Shown here piece by piece: positions 11,825-24,063 of a DNA stretch of 64,000 nucleotides. This DNA comes from Ahaetulla prasina (Eukaryota; Chordata; Lepidosauria; Squamata; Colubridae): the NCBI RefSeq assembly GCF_028640845.1, contig NC_080540.1, positions 137,296,420-137,360,419 of the forward strand, in the 5' to 3' direction. Position numbers and translations under genes: made by a program. The notes under the pieces were generated by a model. That model searched no databases. It was not told the origin of the DNA and saw nothing but the letters and a program-made list of their open reading frames with translations. Numbering within the stretch: the stretch's first letter is position 1; each line of letters starts with the position of its first letter.

Positions 11825-12292
11825 TGAGACTCTAGAAAGAGTGCAGAGAAGAGCAACAAAGATGATTAGGGGACTGGAGGCTAAAACATATGAAGAACGG
11901 TTTCAGGAACTGGGATGTCTAGTTTAATAAAAAGAAGGACTAGGGGAGACATGATAGCTGTGTTCCAATATCTCAGGGGCTGCCACAAAGAAGAGGGAGT
12001 CGGGCTGTTCTCCAAAGCACCTGAGGGTAGAACAAGAAGCAATGGATGGAAACTGATCAAAGAAAGAAGCAACTTAGAACTAAGGAGAAATTTCCTGACA
12101 GTTAGAACAATTAATAAGTGGAACGACTTGCCTTCAGAAGTTGTGAATGCTCCAACACTGGAAATTTTTAAGAAAATGTTGGATAACCATCTGACTGAGA
12201 TGGTGTAGGGTTTCCTGCCTGGGCAGGGGGTTGGACTAGAAGGCCTCCAAGGTCCCTTCCAACTCTGTTGTTATGTTATGTTATGTTAAGGT
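11825..12292 (+). mobile_element. CR1 LINE 3' end
   Basis: Plus-strand reverse transcriptase C-terminus: GDMIAVFQYLRGCHKEEGVG, then ELRRNFLTVRTINKWNDLP and SEVVNAPTLEIFKKMLDNHL. A 3' UTR with GGGTTGGACTAGAAGGCCTC follows, and the element ends in a short (TTATG)n tail. It is 5' truncated. Confidence 0.9.
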
Positions 12293-12688
12293 TAAGTAAG
12301 TACATAGAAGAAGGTTACAGCATTACAAATTATATCCTTAATGCAGCCAGATAGTAGAAAGATGCCAGAGAGAAATTTCTATCATGCTGAAATGCAGATG
12401 TTTGTCAGAAAGTAACAGGAAACTAACCCTTCATTTTTCTTTCCCCTCATTAATATACATGAGCTGGGAATTAACCCCTTTTTGTCTCAATGATAATGGT
12501 TGGTGGTGATCCAACCGCTATCACCATTTCAAGGATTTGAGGGAAACTAAATGCATCAGCTTCAAGCTAGTATATTTTCCTCCCTTATAACTCTATTCTG
12601 GCTGCATGTCATGATCATGGGAAGGTATAGATTCAGATGACCAAGAACTCACCTAGAATGCTTATTTTGTATCTGGACCATAATCAGA

Positions 12689-12870
12689 GATTAGTTAGCA
12701 GTTGACTCAGCCTTCCATCCTTTATAAGGTAGGTAAAATGAGGACCCAGATTGTTGGGGGGGAAATAAGTTGACTTTGTAAATATACAAATAGAATGAGA
12801 CTATTGCCTTATACACTGTAAGCCGCCCTGAGTCTTCGGAGAAGGGCGGGATATAAATGTAAATAAAAAA
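12689..12870 (+). mobile_element. SINE body with L2-like tail, truncated
   Basis: It shares the 'cagccttccatcctttataa' body with the SINE at 10304. It ends with 'gccgccctgagtcttcggag' and a poly-A-rich tail like reptile L2 3' ends. The tRNA head is missing. Confidence 0.75.
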
Positions 12871-12879
12871 AAAATTTAA

Positions 12880-13448
12880 AAAAAGAAGAAGAACTGATGG
12901 GATTACTGTCAATGGGGAGTTTAAAGAGATAAATTTCCTTTTCTCATTGATTTTACAAATGTAGATTTGCTAAATTTATCCATCTGCTAGATTGTGGTCT
13001 TCATAAGTCAATATAACTACAGTCTTTCACAACTGACTTTGAATCAAAGGGAGTGGAGGAAGTAGCTAAATCTAGTATAATTTGTAGTTATTTAAAAATG
13101 AGCCGGCATTCCAAACTGCTTAAAACAATTATCTGGAGAAGAAACTTTTTTCCCCCAGTCCATAGAAGATAATCAAATTATATTACGTTTTATGATTGAA
13201 TGTATGGTCTTAATGAAAGAAAACTGATTAAGAAAAAAAAACCTGTAATAAATAAACCTAGAACTTGTTGCCAAGCAATTCCACGTTTGGCTTTTCAGAA
13301 GACAAATTCAGTTTGACCTCCAGATATAACTTATGCAAGCTGTAGCTTTTTTTACTACTTTAGTTAGAGCTAGTACTGTATTACTGCAAATTCACAAATT
13401 ATTCATCTTCTCAAGGCCATAGCATACTTAGAGTGGGGGGAGAGACAG

Positions 13449-13519
<71 letters not shown>

Positions 13520-14379
13520 AATGGCATAGTGCATTTTTTAAAAATCATCTAGTGGGTTGGAGATGTCAAAAGAAACAAGCCATTTTCAAGGTGCATGCAG
13601 CCAGGTGAATGCTTGAGGAGAAATAATAAGTGCTCTGGTCCATAAGTGCTGAAGTTGTTTGGCTGTCCTCAGCAGCACTGGGTGTAAAGAGCAAATGCAG
13701 ATACTCTTGGAACATTGTCTCCTGTTTATGCTATTTATTTCTGCAAATGTCCTGTTGATTACTTTTTACACCTTTTTTAATACAACTGCTGAGATCTTAA
13801 TAGCCATCAACAGTCTCTTTTGATTTGATGGATTCCTATAAGTGAAGGTTTCTCCTGCATTAGAAACTTCACAGCTGTACGCCTTCTCTTTCTATTCCTT
13901 CTCCCTTTGCCCAGAATCTCAAGAAATGGCAAATGAGATTTATCCTTATATCTTTTCGGAACTGTAGGAAGTGTTGCATTTATTTTGTTGCTCCATTTTA
14001 TTTATTGCATCAGCAGCCAATGTAACACACCAACCGAGCATCTCAAGAGAAGTTCAAGTAAAGGACCCTGATTTTGAATCATAAAGTAATGTTTCACCCC
14101 TGAGCACACTGGGAATGTTTGATCCTATGGGCCTTGACAGATTATTCTATTGTTAAAGTATTATTTACGCTACTTCATCTGTTTGTGAATTATTCCTCCT
14201 TCTGGAAAAAAGTTGATACATGTGAAGGTTCTTGGGTTTAGGGCAACAGGGTCAGGTATTGACATTTTTGTCATATTGTATTAAGTTTGGTCTTAAAGTG
14301 ATTTCAGTTTTGCCTTAAAAATTGTCTCAAGGTTTTACTGCAAATATTAACACGGTATAGAGACTAATCACCTTCTTTT
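12880..14379. other. RPTOR intron with a (CTTT)n array
   Basis: Apart from the microsatellite at 13449-13519 I see nothing specific in this stretch. Confidence 0.5.
13449..13519 (+). repeat. (CTTT)n microsatellite
   Basis: About 17 uninterrupted CTTT units, a polypurine/polypyrimidine tract able to form a triplex. Confidence 0.95.
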
Positions 14380-14610
14380 AAAGACCCCGTAATCCCTTGC
14401 GGGGTGGAGTCTTGGGCAACTGAATAGAGTTGATGAAGTGTTTACTGGCCGGATGCCCTTCCTGTTGCCAATGCAGAGATTGTTTTAGCAGATATATTCT
14501 CATTGTGCCCAGAGAGAGAAATATCTGCCTTTACCTATGATGGAATTCACAGCCTTCTGATTGTGAGGCAAGAGCTCCACTTCTAGGCTACCACACCACT
14601 CATGGTATAG
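14380..14610 (-). mobile_element. tRNA-derived SINE, minus strand
   Basis: Reading the minus strand from about 14606, a tRNA-like head has 'gtggtgtggtagcctagaag' (A-box-like) and 'gctgtgaattccatc' (B-box-like). The body ends at 'ccgcaagggattacgg'. It is distinct from the SINE family at 10304. Confidence 0.6.
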
Positions 14611-14804
14611 AGACTGATGAACATAGCATATTAAAGATGAGTAGGTATATGAGCTAGATTCTTCTTTGATGGGCATGCAGTAGTGTAGCAATACTATTGT
14701 AGCGCTGGAGAGTGACTCTACTACCCTTTATTTCCAAATGTAAAAACCATACCAAGTAGAGGTTGGCATCTGTTTCTCTCACTTGTTAATTTTTTGTTTT
14801 CTAG

Positions 14805-14908
14805 GCAACTGTAAATGCCCGCCCCCAGCGCATCCTTGACACATCCTCTGTCACGCATTCTGCCCCAGCCAGTCCTACTAACAAAGGCATGCACATACAT
14901 CAAGTAGG
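14805..14908 (+). CDS. RPTOR: RPTOR exon B, phosphorylated linker (human ~841-875)
   Basis: This 104-bp exon encodes the start of the disordered linker between the solenoid and the WD40 propeller. The acceptor is TTTTCTAG and the donor is GG|GTAAGT; it enters in phase 0 and leaves in phase 2. The peptide begins ATVNARPQRILDTSS and continues SAPASPTNKG. Human phosphoserines 855, 859 and 863 all have Ser at the matching position, and Ser863 keeps its following Pro. Ser863 is an established insulin- and mTOR-dependent site that controls mTORC1 activity. Differences from human are conservative (Ile for Val, Val for Leu, His for Gln, Met for Val). Confidence 0.95.
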
Positions 14909-15916
14909 GTAAGTTGCCTATATGTTTGATCCTGTGCCATATCTTAATTTAAAAAGTGTGTATTGTATAGATACTATTCTTTGTGCAACTTATTTGAAAC
15001 CACTTGTCTATTTACGAGATTTTTTTTTCCTGTGAGAGCCTTTAAGCATATATTTTCTTTCCCTACCTAATGTCCCTCTAATGTAGCATTTGCAATGAAG
15101 ACTGCAATATCAAGTGTCCTCCTGAATTAACTCTGATTCATTCCCCATTAGTACTAAATTTTTTAGTCAAAGGAAGCATAAACAACACTCTTCATGACTC
15201 AGTTTAAGAGTCAGAATGGAAAGAAATTGATCTTTGTGCCAGAAAGATCTTTATCATACAATATCAAAAAGGTGACAGATACATTGGGAGCCACTTGCAT
15301 TATGTACTGAACTTTCAGGCTTTATAAAATACACTTTCTTTTCAGAAGATAGATTCATTCCTGTGTTGGGGGAAAAAATAAGAGACTTCGTTGCTCCAAA
15401 CATCATACAGAGATCTAGAAAAATAACTTATTTGGATATATTTTTCCTTCTACAATTTTATTGAGGCAAAGAGCAGTGAGAGAGGAGGGCAAAGGCTAGG
15501 GGAGGGAGTAAAGCTTAAAAATACTATTACCTAGGGAAAAATAAAGTTAACGGTTAAGGTACTAGGAAACTCTGAGTTCTAGTTCCACAAAACTTAGGCA
15601 CAAAATGACTTGATGTTACCCTCTCTCAGCCTTAGAAAGCAACCAGTAGCAATTCACTTCTGAAATCTTGCCAAGAAAACTCTAGGAACTAGTCTAGGGA
15701 ATTGCCTGGAAACAAAAACTGACTCAAAGATGCCCACACACAAATATAAACACACCCACAAGAATAAACAAAGTGGCAAGTAGAGGAAAGACTCTGAGCA
15801 GGACTTGCTAAAGAAAAATCAACTATGCTACAGGTTAAGTTTTTGCCTTGCCTTAGGAAAAAATTATTAATGCAATCCTCATATTTTTACTCTTTATTTT
15901 TATTTTCCATTATTAG
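14909..15916. other. RPTOR intron between exons B and C
   Basis: A 1008-bp intron with no repeat family that I recognise. Confidence 0.8.
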
Positions 15917-16100
15917 AGGGTCACCACCAACTGCCAGTACCAGCAGCTCTAGTTTGACCAATGATGTGACAAAGCAGCCTGTCAATCGGGACATCTCATC
16001 TGTAAGACCTGCAAATGTTGGCAACGTGGGAGTGCAGTACACTCCCCACTCCCACCAGTTTCCCAGGACAAGGAAAATGTTTGACAAAGGCCCAGATCAG
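15917..16100 (+). CDS. RPTOR: RPTOR exon C, linker (human ~876-936)
   Basis: This 184-bp exon continues the flexible linker. The acceptor is TATTAG and the donor is CAG|GTGAGA. Its first base completes the split Gly codon, and 61 further codons end in phase 0, the same count as I place in the human exon. The Ser877 context (GGSPP) is kept. The STSSSSLTNDV stretch and the C-terminal block YTPHSHQFPRTRKMFDKG are highly conserved. The middle is divergent: where human has a Thr908 in an RPGT context, this sequence reads RPAN, so the acceptor residue is Asn. Regulation by phosphorylation is known for the family, not visible here. Confidence 0.95.
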
Positions 16101-16566
16101 GTGAGAAGGTCATCCTTGCAGCAATTTTTTCAGCATGCACCTGAGTAGTATTTGTATTCCTCAATTAGGGTTTTGTTCTCCCTGTTTTATTTCTTCCTGC
16201 ATTTTTCATTAATCTGTCTATTAGTTTTAGATTTCTGTAAACTTACACTAATGTTTTATAACCAAGAACTTTTTCACATGCAGTAATTTTACCATGAACT
16301 ACTGAAAAGTGTGAATTGGTGTTATTGGAGTCTTCCTATATTATGTAGCATAAGGAACAGCACCTTAAATTGTTGCAATTAACACATTGACCATCAAAGT
16401 GATTTTTTTTCTCTGTATTCTTTTCATTAAAGGAATAGTGGAATTCTGAATTTCTTAACTGGCACTGATAGGAGTTGCACCTATAACAATTCTTTTTTTA
16501 ATATATAACAGTATGGAAGGCATTGTGTTTATGAAGATTCCAAATCATCCAGGTCAAGGTTGTTCC

Positions 16567-16740
16567 AAAGGTGTTTTTTTTCCCAAAAGGCACCTGGACT
16601 TTCTTGGGTTTTTTCTTTGAAAACGTTTCGCTTCTCATCCAAGAAGTTTCTTCAGTTCCAAAGAAGGTTCTTGCATGAGAAGCAAAATATTTTCAAAGAA
16701 AAATCTAAGAAAGTCCAGGTGCCTTTTGGAAAAACCACCT
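16567..16740. repeat. Long imperfect inverted repeat in the exon C-D intron
   Basis: The left arm at about 16567-16646 and the right arm at about 16666-16740 are reverse complements over roughly 75 bp with scattered mismatches. A core such as AAGGCACCTGGACTTTCTT is perfect. The loop is about 20 bp. On RNA this would fold into a long hairpin. The family is not identified. Confidence 0.85.
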
Positions 16741-16909
16741 CTGGGATTATATGGAAGTCAAAAATTCTGTCTGATTCCATATCTGGCAATCTTTATTTAT
16801 CATGAACAGTAGTTTTATTAGTATGGTAACTAATAATACATTGAATTTATTTGAGAAAGACGCCATGTAGATTCCGTAACTAAAGCACATATATTTTTCT
16901 CCTTAATAG

Positions 16910-17020
16910 ATAACTGATGATACTGATGATACTGTGGGTCCCAAAAATTTCATGTCAGCAGCAATGCAGACAGGTTTTTGTGATTGGAGTGCTAAGTATT
17001 TTGCCCAGCCAGTAATGAAG
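16910..17020 (+). CDS. RPTOR: RPTOR exon D (human ~937-973)
   Basis: This 111-bp exon (37 codons, phase 0 to 0) follows the acceptor CTTAATAG and ends AAG|GTACTG. It begins with an acidic ITDDTDDT segment, which is variable, and ends with the conserved TGFCDWSAKYFAQPVMK block that leads into the WD40 propeller. Length equals the human exon. A nonautonomous DNA element (17224-17438) lies about 200 bp downstream. The following intron, to 39659, is the largest in the window. Confidence 0.95.
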
Positions 17021-17223
17021 GTACTGTCAAATTTTCTTTTCATGAATCTTTTCTAAAAAAATAAAATCATACAAATGCACAATCCATTAAAAAAAAATAT
17101 TTGCAAACAAATACGCATTTACACACACACACGCACGCACACACATTTATAGAGCACTCATTTTTGAGAGGGCCCAAGACTGTTTATAATGCAATGAAAA
17201 CAAATCAAAGTAACCAACTTAAG

Positions 17224-17438
17224 CAGTGGAGAAATTCAACTGGTTCTATCCAGCTCGGGCGAATCAGTAGTGTCAGCGATGGGAGGCTCCGCCCACCCAC
17301 CTGGACATCATCACGTCCCGTTTTTTACCCTCTGCGCATGCGCAGAAGGCTGTGCATGTGTGGAGGAGGTGCAAGTGTAGTGAGTGTGTGCGCTCACATT
17401 TGCAAACCAGTAACAAAGGTAAGTGGATTTCACCCCTG
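17224..17438. mobile_element. hAT-like nonautonomous element, copy 2 (215 bp)
   Basis: Ends are CAGTGGAGAAAT and GGATTTCACCCCTG. The 8-bp target duplication AACTTAAG is perfect (17216-17223 and 17439-17446). The interior shares 'ctgcgcatgcgcagaaggct'-type sequence with copy 3 at 26529. No coding capacity. Confidence 0.92.
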
Positions 17439-17454
17439 AACTTAAGGCAGCTCA

Positions 17455-17800
17455 AGCAGATCATCAGCTAGATGATCAGCTGAATAAAAAGGTGTTTATA
17501 GCCTTCTTGAAGGCCTGAGAGTTGGGAAGGATCCGTCTCTTGGAGAGTAGGATGTTTCAAAGGGTATGGATGTCCACTGGGAAGCCACACTGTTGGATCC
17601 TCACCTCTTCACCTCCTCTGAGATTGGAATTGTCCATCTTCCTTTCTTCAGAGACAGCAGAGTAAACACCAACCAAATCTGGGCAGGGTAGACAGTCTTC
17701 TTGATGTTTAGGAACTAAGCTATATAGGACTTTAAAGGTGACAACCATCCTTTTGTATAGAATTTGGAAGCAAACCAATTAGTAATGCAGTAACCTCAGC
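17455..17800 (-). mobile_element. Old L2-like LINE 3' fragment
   Basis: The minus strand resembles the L2 RT C-terminus and adjoining region, with wording parallel to the L2 at 280-660 (the 'aggatgtttcaaagggta' and 'ggactttaaaggtgacaacc' blocks). It is heavily decayed. Confidence 0.6.
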
Positions 17801-18559
17801 ACAGGTTTTATATTATTCAGTCTGCTCATTCTGGTTAACAGACAGTTGCAATATTTGAACCAATAGAAGCATCTGAGGAAATATTTCTGTGGAGATTAAG
17901 TTCAGGATTAGGGTTAGGCTTCTTTGAAGTCCATGCTACAAATGAGCATTATAAAAATCAGGTTCAATTTTTAGAGATAGTACTATTTTTTTCTTCATAC
18001 TGCTGTTACCATTTTGGCTTGGAACCATTTTTCACGGAAATATTTAGGTGGGCAAGTTTCTTTTAAAATTTAATGTGATCAGGTAATATTTTTATGGATA
18101 ATGGTAATTTTTGGTTCATAAAAGAGTCATAAGAGGATTTTTTTCATGAAAATTTTTAAAGGGATATTGCAGTAAGCTTAGAATTTTACTTCCTTGAAGC
18201 CTCTGGTAAAATCTAATATGAGAGTCTCAGGTTGAATGTTAATGGATACTGATAGCCTTTGCTTCATATTAGATTTATACTTTTGATTTTATTTGATATT
18301 AGGGAAAGTATTTAACAAAAACTAATAAAGTTTATTCAAGAATAAATACTGTTAGGACTTAGCCGGTCAGTGCTTAGGAAAACTATGGGTACTAAGAATT
18401 TAGAGAGTTAAGAACAATTAAAAGAGGTAGCAAAAGTACTGTTTTTTCATGCAAATAAAAATTGTTTTAGAGTTAAGTAAAAAGGGTTTAGTAAAGAAAT
18501 TCCATCAGAGTGAATGGAGTTAAAAACAGAAATGATAAAATGATTTGGGATGAAATAGG
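17801..18559. other. RPTOR intron, no feature seen
   Basis: AT-rich sequence with no recognisable repeat, immediately upstream of a decayed LINE. Confidence 0.5.
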
Positions 18560-20250
18560 TAAGAAGAAACTCGAAGGAGTATTTTAGAGATTTATATGCA
18601 AATGATAGTTATTAGTTGAAGTGTAGAATTTAAAACAAGTGGCTGTAAGTATTAATATCCAAGAAAAAAATGAATGAAAACAAAGTCATGAATGCTGTGA
18701 GAGGGCTGAAAAATAGTAAAGTTGCATGTGTAGAGGTAAAAATGTCAAAATATGGAAATGCTTTGCTTATGGGGTATCCGTGGAACCTGTTTAAGTGTAA
18801 AGACTGCCAGATGATTGCAAGAATGCTGTTATTTCTCCCCTGTACAATAGGGTGACATATATTTAGAAAGGTGCATGACAGAATTCTGATTGAAAGGATG
18901 AGAGAAGTGACAGTGAGCAAAATAGGGGAAGCGCAATGCAGCTTTATGTTGGGCAGAGGGTGTAAGGAACAGATTTCTGCTCTTTAGCAAGTCATTGAAA
19001 AATTTATGTGTTTGGGAAAGTGAATAAGCTTGAATTATGGAACGTTTTGCATGAGTATGGAGTTGAAGATGGTTGATGAATGCAATAAGAGTGATATACG
19101 ATGGAAGTGAAACATGCATGATAATAAATGGAATGCTTGGTGAATGATTCAGCATTGAACAGGGAATAAGTCAAGAATGTAAGGTATCTACTTAATTGTT
19201 TAATGTTTGTAGGGATAAATATATGGAGTGCTTGCAGTGACAGTAGGGACATAAATGCATATATACTTTTATATGCAAATGATCCTGTGTTCTTGGCTGA
19301 GAATTCAAATTGTTTGCAGCAAATGTTAGATAGATTATATGAGGCATAAAAGAGCATAGAAATGAAAATGAAGGCATCAAAGACCCTGTTGAGTTTGACA
19401 GGGAAAATTAAGTGAACATTTGCAAGTAATATGTAAACGACAAAAAATAGGGGAAGTAGATGAATTTGTGTGCCTTTGTGGACTATTTAATAAATGTGGA
19501 AAAAATAGCTTGATACATTTTAGGGCACACAAATACTATCACAGATATAATGAGTACTATGCAGTCTGTTATATGAAATGGATACTTGAAAGAAGCAAAA
19601 ATGATTATGTGTAAAAGCATGCTTTTGCCCACTATGGAATTATATGAGAAGAAATACAAATATAAATTGGTTACAATGGGAATGGCATAATTAAGAAGTT
19701 TGTGTGGTAGAACCATGAGAGATGGGAACAAGAATGGGAGATCATTAAAGAGAGATCCAACCTAAAACTAAGGAGAAATTTCCTGACAGTGAGAACAACT
19801 AATCAGTGAAACGATTGGCCTCCTGAAGTTGTGGGTGCTCCAACATTGGAGGTTTTCAAGATAAGACTAGACAGCCCTTTGTCCAGAATGGTATAGAATC
19901 TCCTGCCATGGGCAGGGGGTTGGACTAGAAGACCTCCAAGGTCCTTCCAACCCTATCATTCTATGTTCTATGTTCTACAAATGTAAGGCTAAATGCCAAA
20001 ATAAGTAACCAGTACAAAATAGTTACACAATGAGATAGTCTTTCATATAAAAAGATTTCAGTAAAGATTGAATTACAAAATAATATATAAAGAAATAGTG
20101 GGAAGAACAAGGGAAAGGAGAAACTCATGATTGGATGGGGCTTATGAGATCCTGCAATGTTTAAATAAACATAGTATAGACAGGGTCAAAGTGAGATGGT
20201 TTACCAGCATAGAAAAGAATGGGGAATTATAGAGTATGATGTTAAGTCAA
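18560..20250 (+). mobile_element. Decayed non-LTR retrotransposon, split by a CR1
   Basis: Conceptual + strand translation in shifting frames gives reverse-transcriptase-like blocks in order. These are VMNAVRGLKNSKVACVEV (18687), RILIERMREVTVSKIGEAQC (about 18880), LLYANDPVFLAENSN at about 19266 (catalytic YADD changed to YAND, 19272-19283), a DEFVCLCGLFNKCGK block at 19458, and VRWFTSIEKNGE near 20188. It is neither L2 nor CR1, and I do not assign a clade. Many stops and frameshifts mark it as old. A CR1 at 19738-19977 interrupts it. Confidence 0.7.
19738..19977 (+). mobile_element. CR1 LINE 3' end inserted in the older LINE
   Basis: It encodes a remnant of the CR1 RT C-terminus (LRRNFLTVRTTNQ-like, in a decayed frame). 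The conserved 3' UTR 'gggcagggggttggactaga' and an ATTCTATGTTCTATG tail follow. Confidence 0.88.
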
Positions 20251-20381
20251 CAATGTTTTTAATTTTAATAATGTTTTAAGCCAAATAATATTTTTAAATC
20301 TCAAATCTTTAAAAAAGTTTCCTTACTTTCCTTACTGCCTTATTTCTTCTTCTGTATTATGCATAATATTGCATTCCTCAT

Positions 20382-20493
<112 letters not shown>

Positions 20494-20499
20494 TAGGTA

Positions 20500-23380
20500 T
20501 AAAAGAGAGAGAGAGATTTCTGGGTGTAAGCCCTATAAAGAAAACTTTCACTTATATGCAGAAAACAAATACAACTTCTAGCTAATTCAAACTTGCTATA
20601 TAAATCTTGTGTTCTGATACTATAACTTCTGTAAGGATGTTTAGAAATAATTTTGTATTACCTCTACTGTTTCAATATCCAGAAAGAATGGAGAAGTATT
20701 ATGGGAACGTCCTTTTCCTAAATATGAAAGTACATAGTAGCTAAATTTTGCATTGCCAAAGAAACAGGGCAACGGTTGATGCAGGTATGAACATTGCTGT
20801 TTCTCCTTTTCAGTTAGGATTTTGATACAACAAATTTTGTAATTTGTTGACCATGATTGAAACAACAAGTTTTTTTACTATACATAGGCAAACAAAATTT
20901 ACTGCAAAGCATATTCATCAGGGAGGCACAACAAAACCCTGCTCTGGGGTGTAAATGTACCTATATGATAACCTTGTTTAACGTAATTACGTCTTTTAAA
21001 AAATATACGGCGAATTACTTCTGCAGGTGAAAGCTATAGTTGAACAGCCAGAACTGTCACTAGCTGGGCAGAAAGCAAATCAAAGTCCAGTTATAATTCC
21101 CTAGATGATAGGCAGTAAATTGGCAATAGTTTCCGGCCCCCAAATTCCAACAATAGGAATAACTAGAAGATTCTTGTCACACTAAATTGAATTGCTGAAA
21201 GAAAACCCTTGAGGGAAATCCGAGAATAGATTTTTGAGTGAATTGTACACATAAGAGGTTCATGAGCTGAGCTCAGAGACTTTGTGCTTTATGGATAGAT
21301 CCTTCCTGACTTAGCTGTTATTTTAAACCTGTATTTGCTTGGTAGATTCATAGTTTGGGTAAAAACCCATTTGGATCTAATGGGACTGATCTCTTCTCCA
21401 ACATGCGATCTTTGTTAACATATTTGCTGCACGTCTGTGGGAGCAGTTTTCCCCAATGCTATCTAATGAGGAAGCACTATTTGGGGGAGATTTATAGAAT
21501 GAATAAAATCTCTTGATAAAGAGCGCAAGCTATTGCCTGCAAGTCCTCCAGTGTGCTGTGATTAGATTTTTAAACGTGTGTTTTCCAATCACACAGATTC
21601 CTTGCATTACTGTTATTTTGCCTGTTTCCAGCAGTAAAAACACGTACAATAGTAACCTGTCTCACTGGAGTATGAATAAGAGATGAGTTGTATCCCAAAC
21701 AATGCTATGTAAATTATGTATAATAATGAAACCAAAATTATCACAATGGTTTGGGAAAGATGGTTTCTAAGCAGCTGGCTGCACATTTTGTGCAAACAGC
21801 TGTATTTTCTAAAACTTTGCTTATTACTACAGAGAATTCTATTCAAAGAAAATCCTGCTCCCTCCTCTCTCATCTTGCTTTAGTGTTGTATGCGTATGTG
21901 TGTGTATGTGTGTGTATAGATAGATAGATAGATGGTTTCATTATCATTATTATACATAATTTATATAGCATACGCACACACATACACACACACATATATA
22001 TACCTCCACCCAACTCAAACTGTACTCTGGAAAGTGTACAAAAAATAAATTCATCTTCCCCACTATGAAGCTGAGTTAATTCGCGGTGCTGATGTTATGT
22101 GTAATGTCATAAATAGGAAAATTTTATACTTTGCTCTTTATTAATTTTTCCCATTAATCCTATCTCATATATAATGGAATAAGATAGCTAGAAAAGATGA
22201 ATGACTGAATGTAGATTGGACTAAGTGTAAGGATTTTATACAAATATAGCCCAGTTTTTAGCTTATATGCTATGAATTTGTTTATTGTGAAAAGCTGTAA
22301 TATGTAAGCTCCTAGTTTGTTGTTTATTTAAGCAATACACTCCTACGCTACCTGAGAATATTGTGGTTGTCTCAGAAGAACTTCAGAACAAATATCTAAA
22401 ATGCTTGACATTACATGAAAATATATCATAATGAATGGAACCCTGGCAGAATGAAGAGAATCCATTTGGATTCTGTGATCCCCATACAAAACATCGTAGA
22501 AAAAAAAGACATACTGAGAATAGAACAACGCTGTCACCTTAGATATCGAGAAAAATTAAATTGTGGTAGATAATAATACTAGGCCTAAGGTGTAATTTAA
22601 TTCTAGCAAAATATTATTATCCGATTAGCAAAAGTCCATTCTTCATATGAGAAAATTATCCAGGAGTTTCAGTCATGTTTAATGAAGCATTATAATAATA
22701 GTTGACTCAGATTACACATATATTGACAGTTATGTTGTGCTCACAAGTAAAGTTTTCATAATAGTGCCATGGTTATGCAATGAATATTCAGAAGTATATC
22801 CTGGTAGCCCGAATAGGACCAGAGCTGTAATTTTATTCTTGATATGAATAACAAGAAGAGTGCTAAGCCTAAGAGTTATAATGCTTGCCGGAGTGAAAAC
22901 CAAACCATAGCACTTGTATGAAAATAAACATTTGGTATTAGATAATATTGGGAAAAAATCTCAAAATAAACTGTCTCCATGGAAATCTACAGTGTGAGTT
23001 TATGGATTATTAATATAGTTCTAGTTACACATTCCAAAATGTGTATCAGAATGCAAACAAGGATCTTCTTTGCATACATGGGTTCATGTAATGAGATCTT
23101 CTCTTCTCACTTTCATCACCTCCCCTTCCAAAATCTGTTCAAATATCCACACATGATAGGGTTAGAGAGACAAAATGGCTTAGAGAATGATGATGAGGGA
23201 GATGAGGGAATTTGTTGGATAAACCTGATCAATAGCTCCGTAGAATGGGTATGCCATATTTTTCTGATACATAGAGTAATTTTTACTGATTATGTTGCAA
23301 CAGGTGATAAGATAATGTAAGGAATCTGTTAAGGTTATTTATTTATTTCATACATTTATATGGCTGCCTATTTCATATAT
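20500..23380. other. RPTOR intron, mostly featureless
   Basis: Other than the simple repeats near 21890-22003, I see no repeat family or coding signal. Confidence 0.5.
21890..22003. repeat. (TG)n-(GATA)n and (CA)n microsatellites facing each other
   Basis: A TG/GATA stretch at about 21890-21935 and a CA/TA stretch at about 21970-22003 are partly complementary, so the segment could fold back on itself. Confidence 0.75.
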
Positions 23381-23583
23381 AGGTAGTCCTTGAATAGTGA
23401 CCACAAGTGATACTGGCAACTCCATATTTAAACAAAGCATTGCTGAATGACTGTTAGTTCAGCTTTCTTTGGCTTTCCAGATGTGTGCAAATGCATGGAT
23501 TGGTCATAAAAGTTACTTTTTCATCACTGTTGTAACTATGAATGGTCACTAAAGAAGTCAGTCACTAAGCAGAAGTTACCTGT
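23381..23583 (+). mobile_element. TA-flanked inverted-repeat element, copy 2 (short)
   Basis: The left end is AGGTAGTCCTTGAATAGTGACC after TA. The right end is AGTTACCTGTA. It is an internally deleted member of the family at 33160. Confidence 0.65.
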
Positions 23584-23990
23584 ACATAACCCTCAGTGGC
23601 TAACAGCTAAAAAAACAGAATAAAAATATAGTTTAAAAAACAAGTTTAAACAGTTCAAAATCAACTAGAACAACATAAAATAACATAGCAGCTGAGAAAC
23701 GCAGTTAACCCAATCAAGACCAAGAAACAGGCTGACCCATATTATCAGGGCCCCAGGCATGATGCCTTGCTGTTTCAGCAGGGTCAAGGCACCTCTGATC
23801 TCCGAGAGACTGATATTCCAGAGGTCAAGTGCCCCAGCTCTCTTCTTGGGCCCCACCAGATGGCAATGGTTTGGAATCAATCTTGGAAAGAGTACGCAGG
23901 AGTACGACTATATAAGCCATATTCAACTATTTAAAGCAGTTGCATCTTTTCTTGGGAGTGGCTTCCACTGCCACAAATAATAAATAGGTT
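23584..23990 (-). mobile_element. Old L2-like LINE 3' fragment
   Basis: The minus strand encodes an L2-like RT C-terminal remnant (ALDLWNISLSEIRGALTLL), followed by an A-rich region at about 23610-23690. Confidence 0.55.
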
Positions 23991-24063
23991 GCATAAAAGG
24001 CTGATCAGCATAAATAGATTTCTGTCTATGGCTTACCATCTGACTCATTTATTTTTATTCCAG

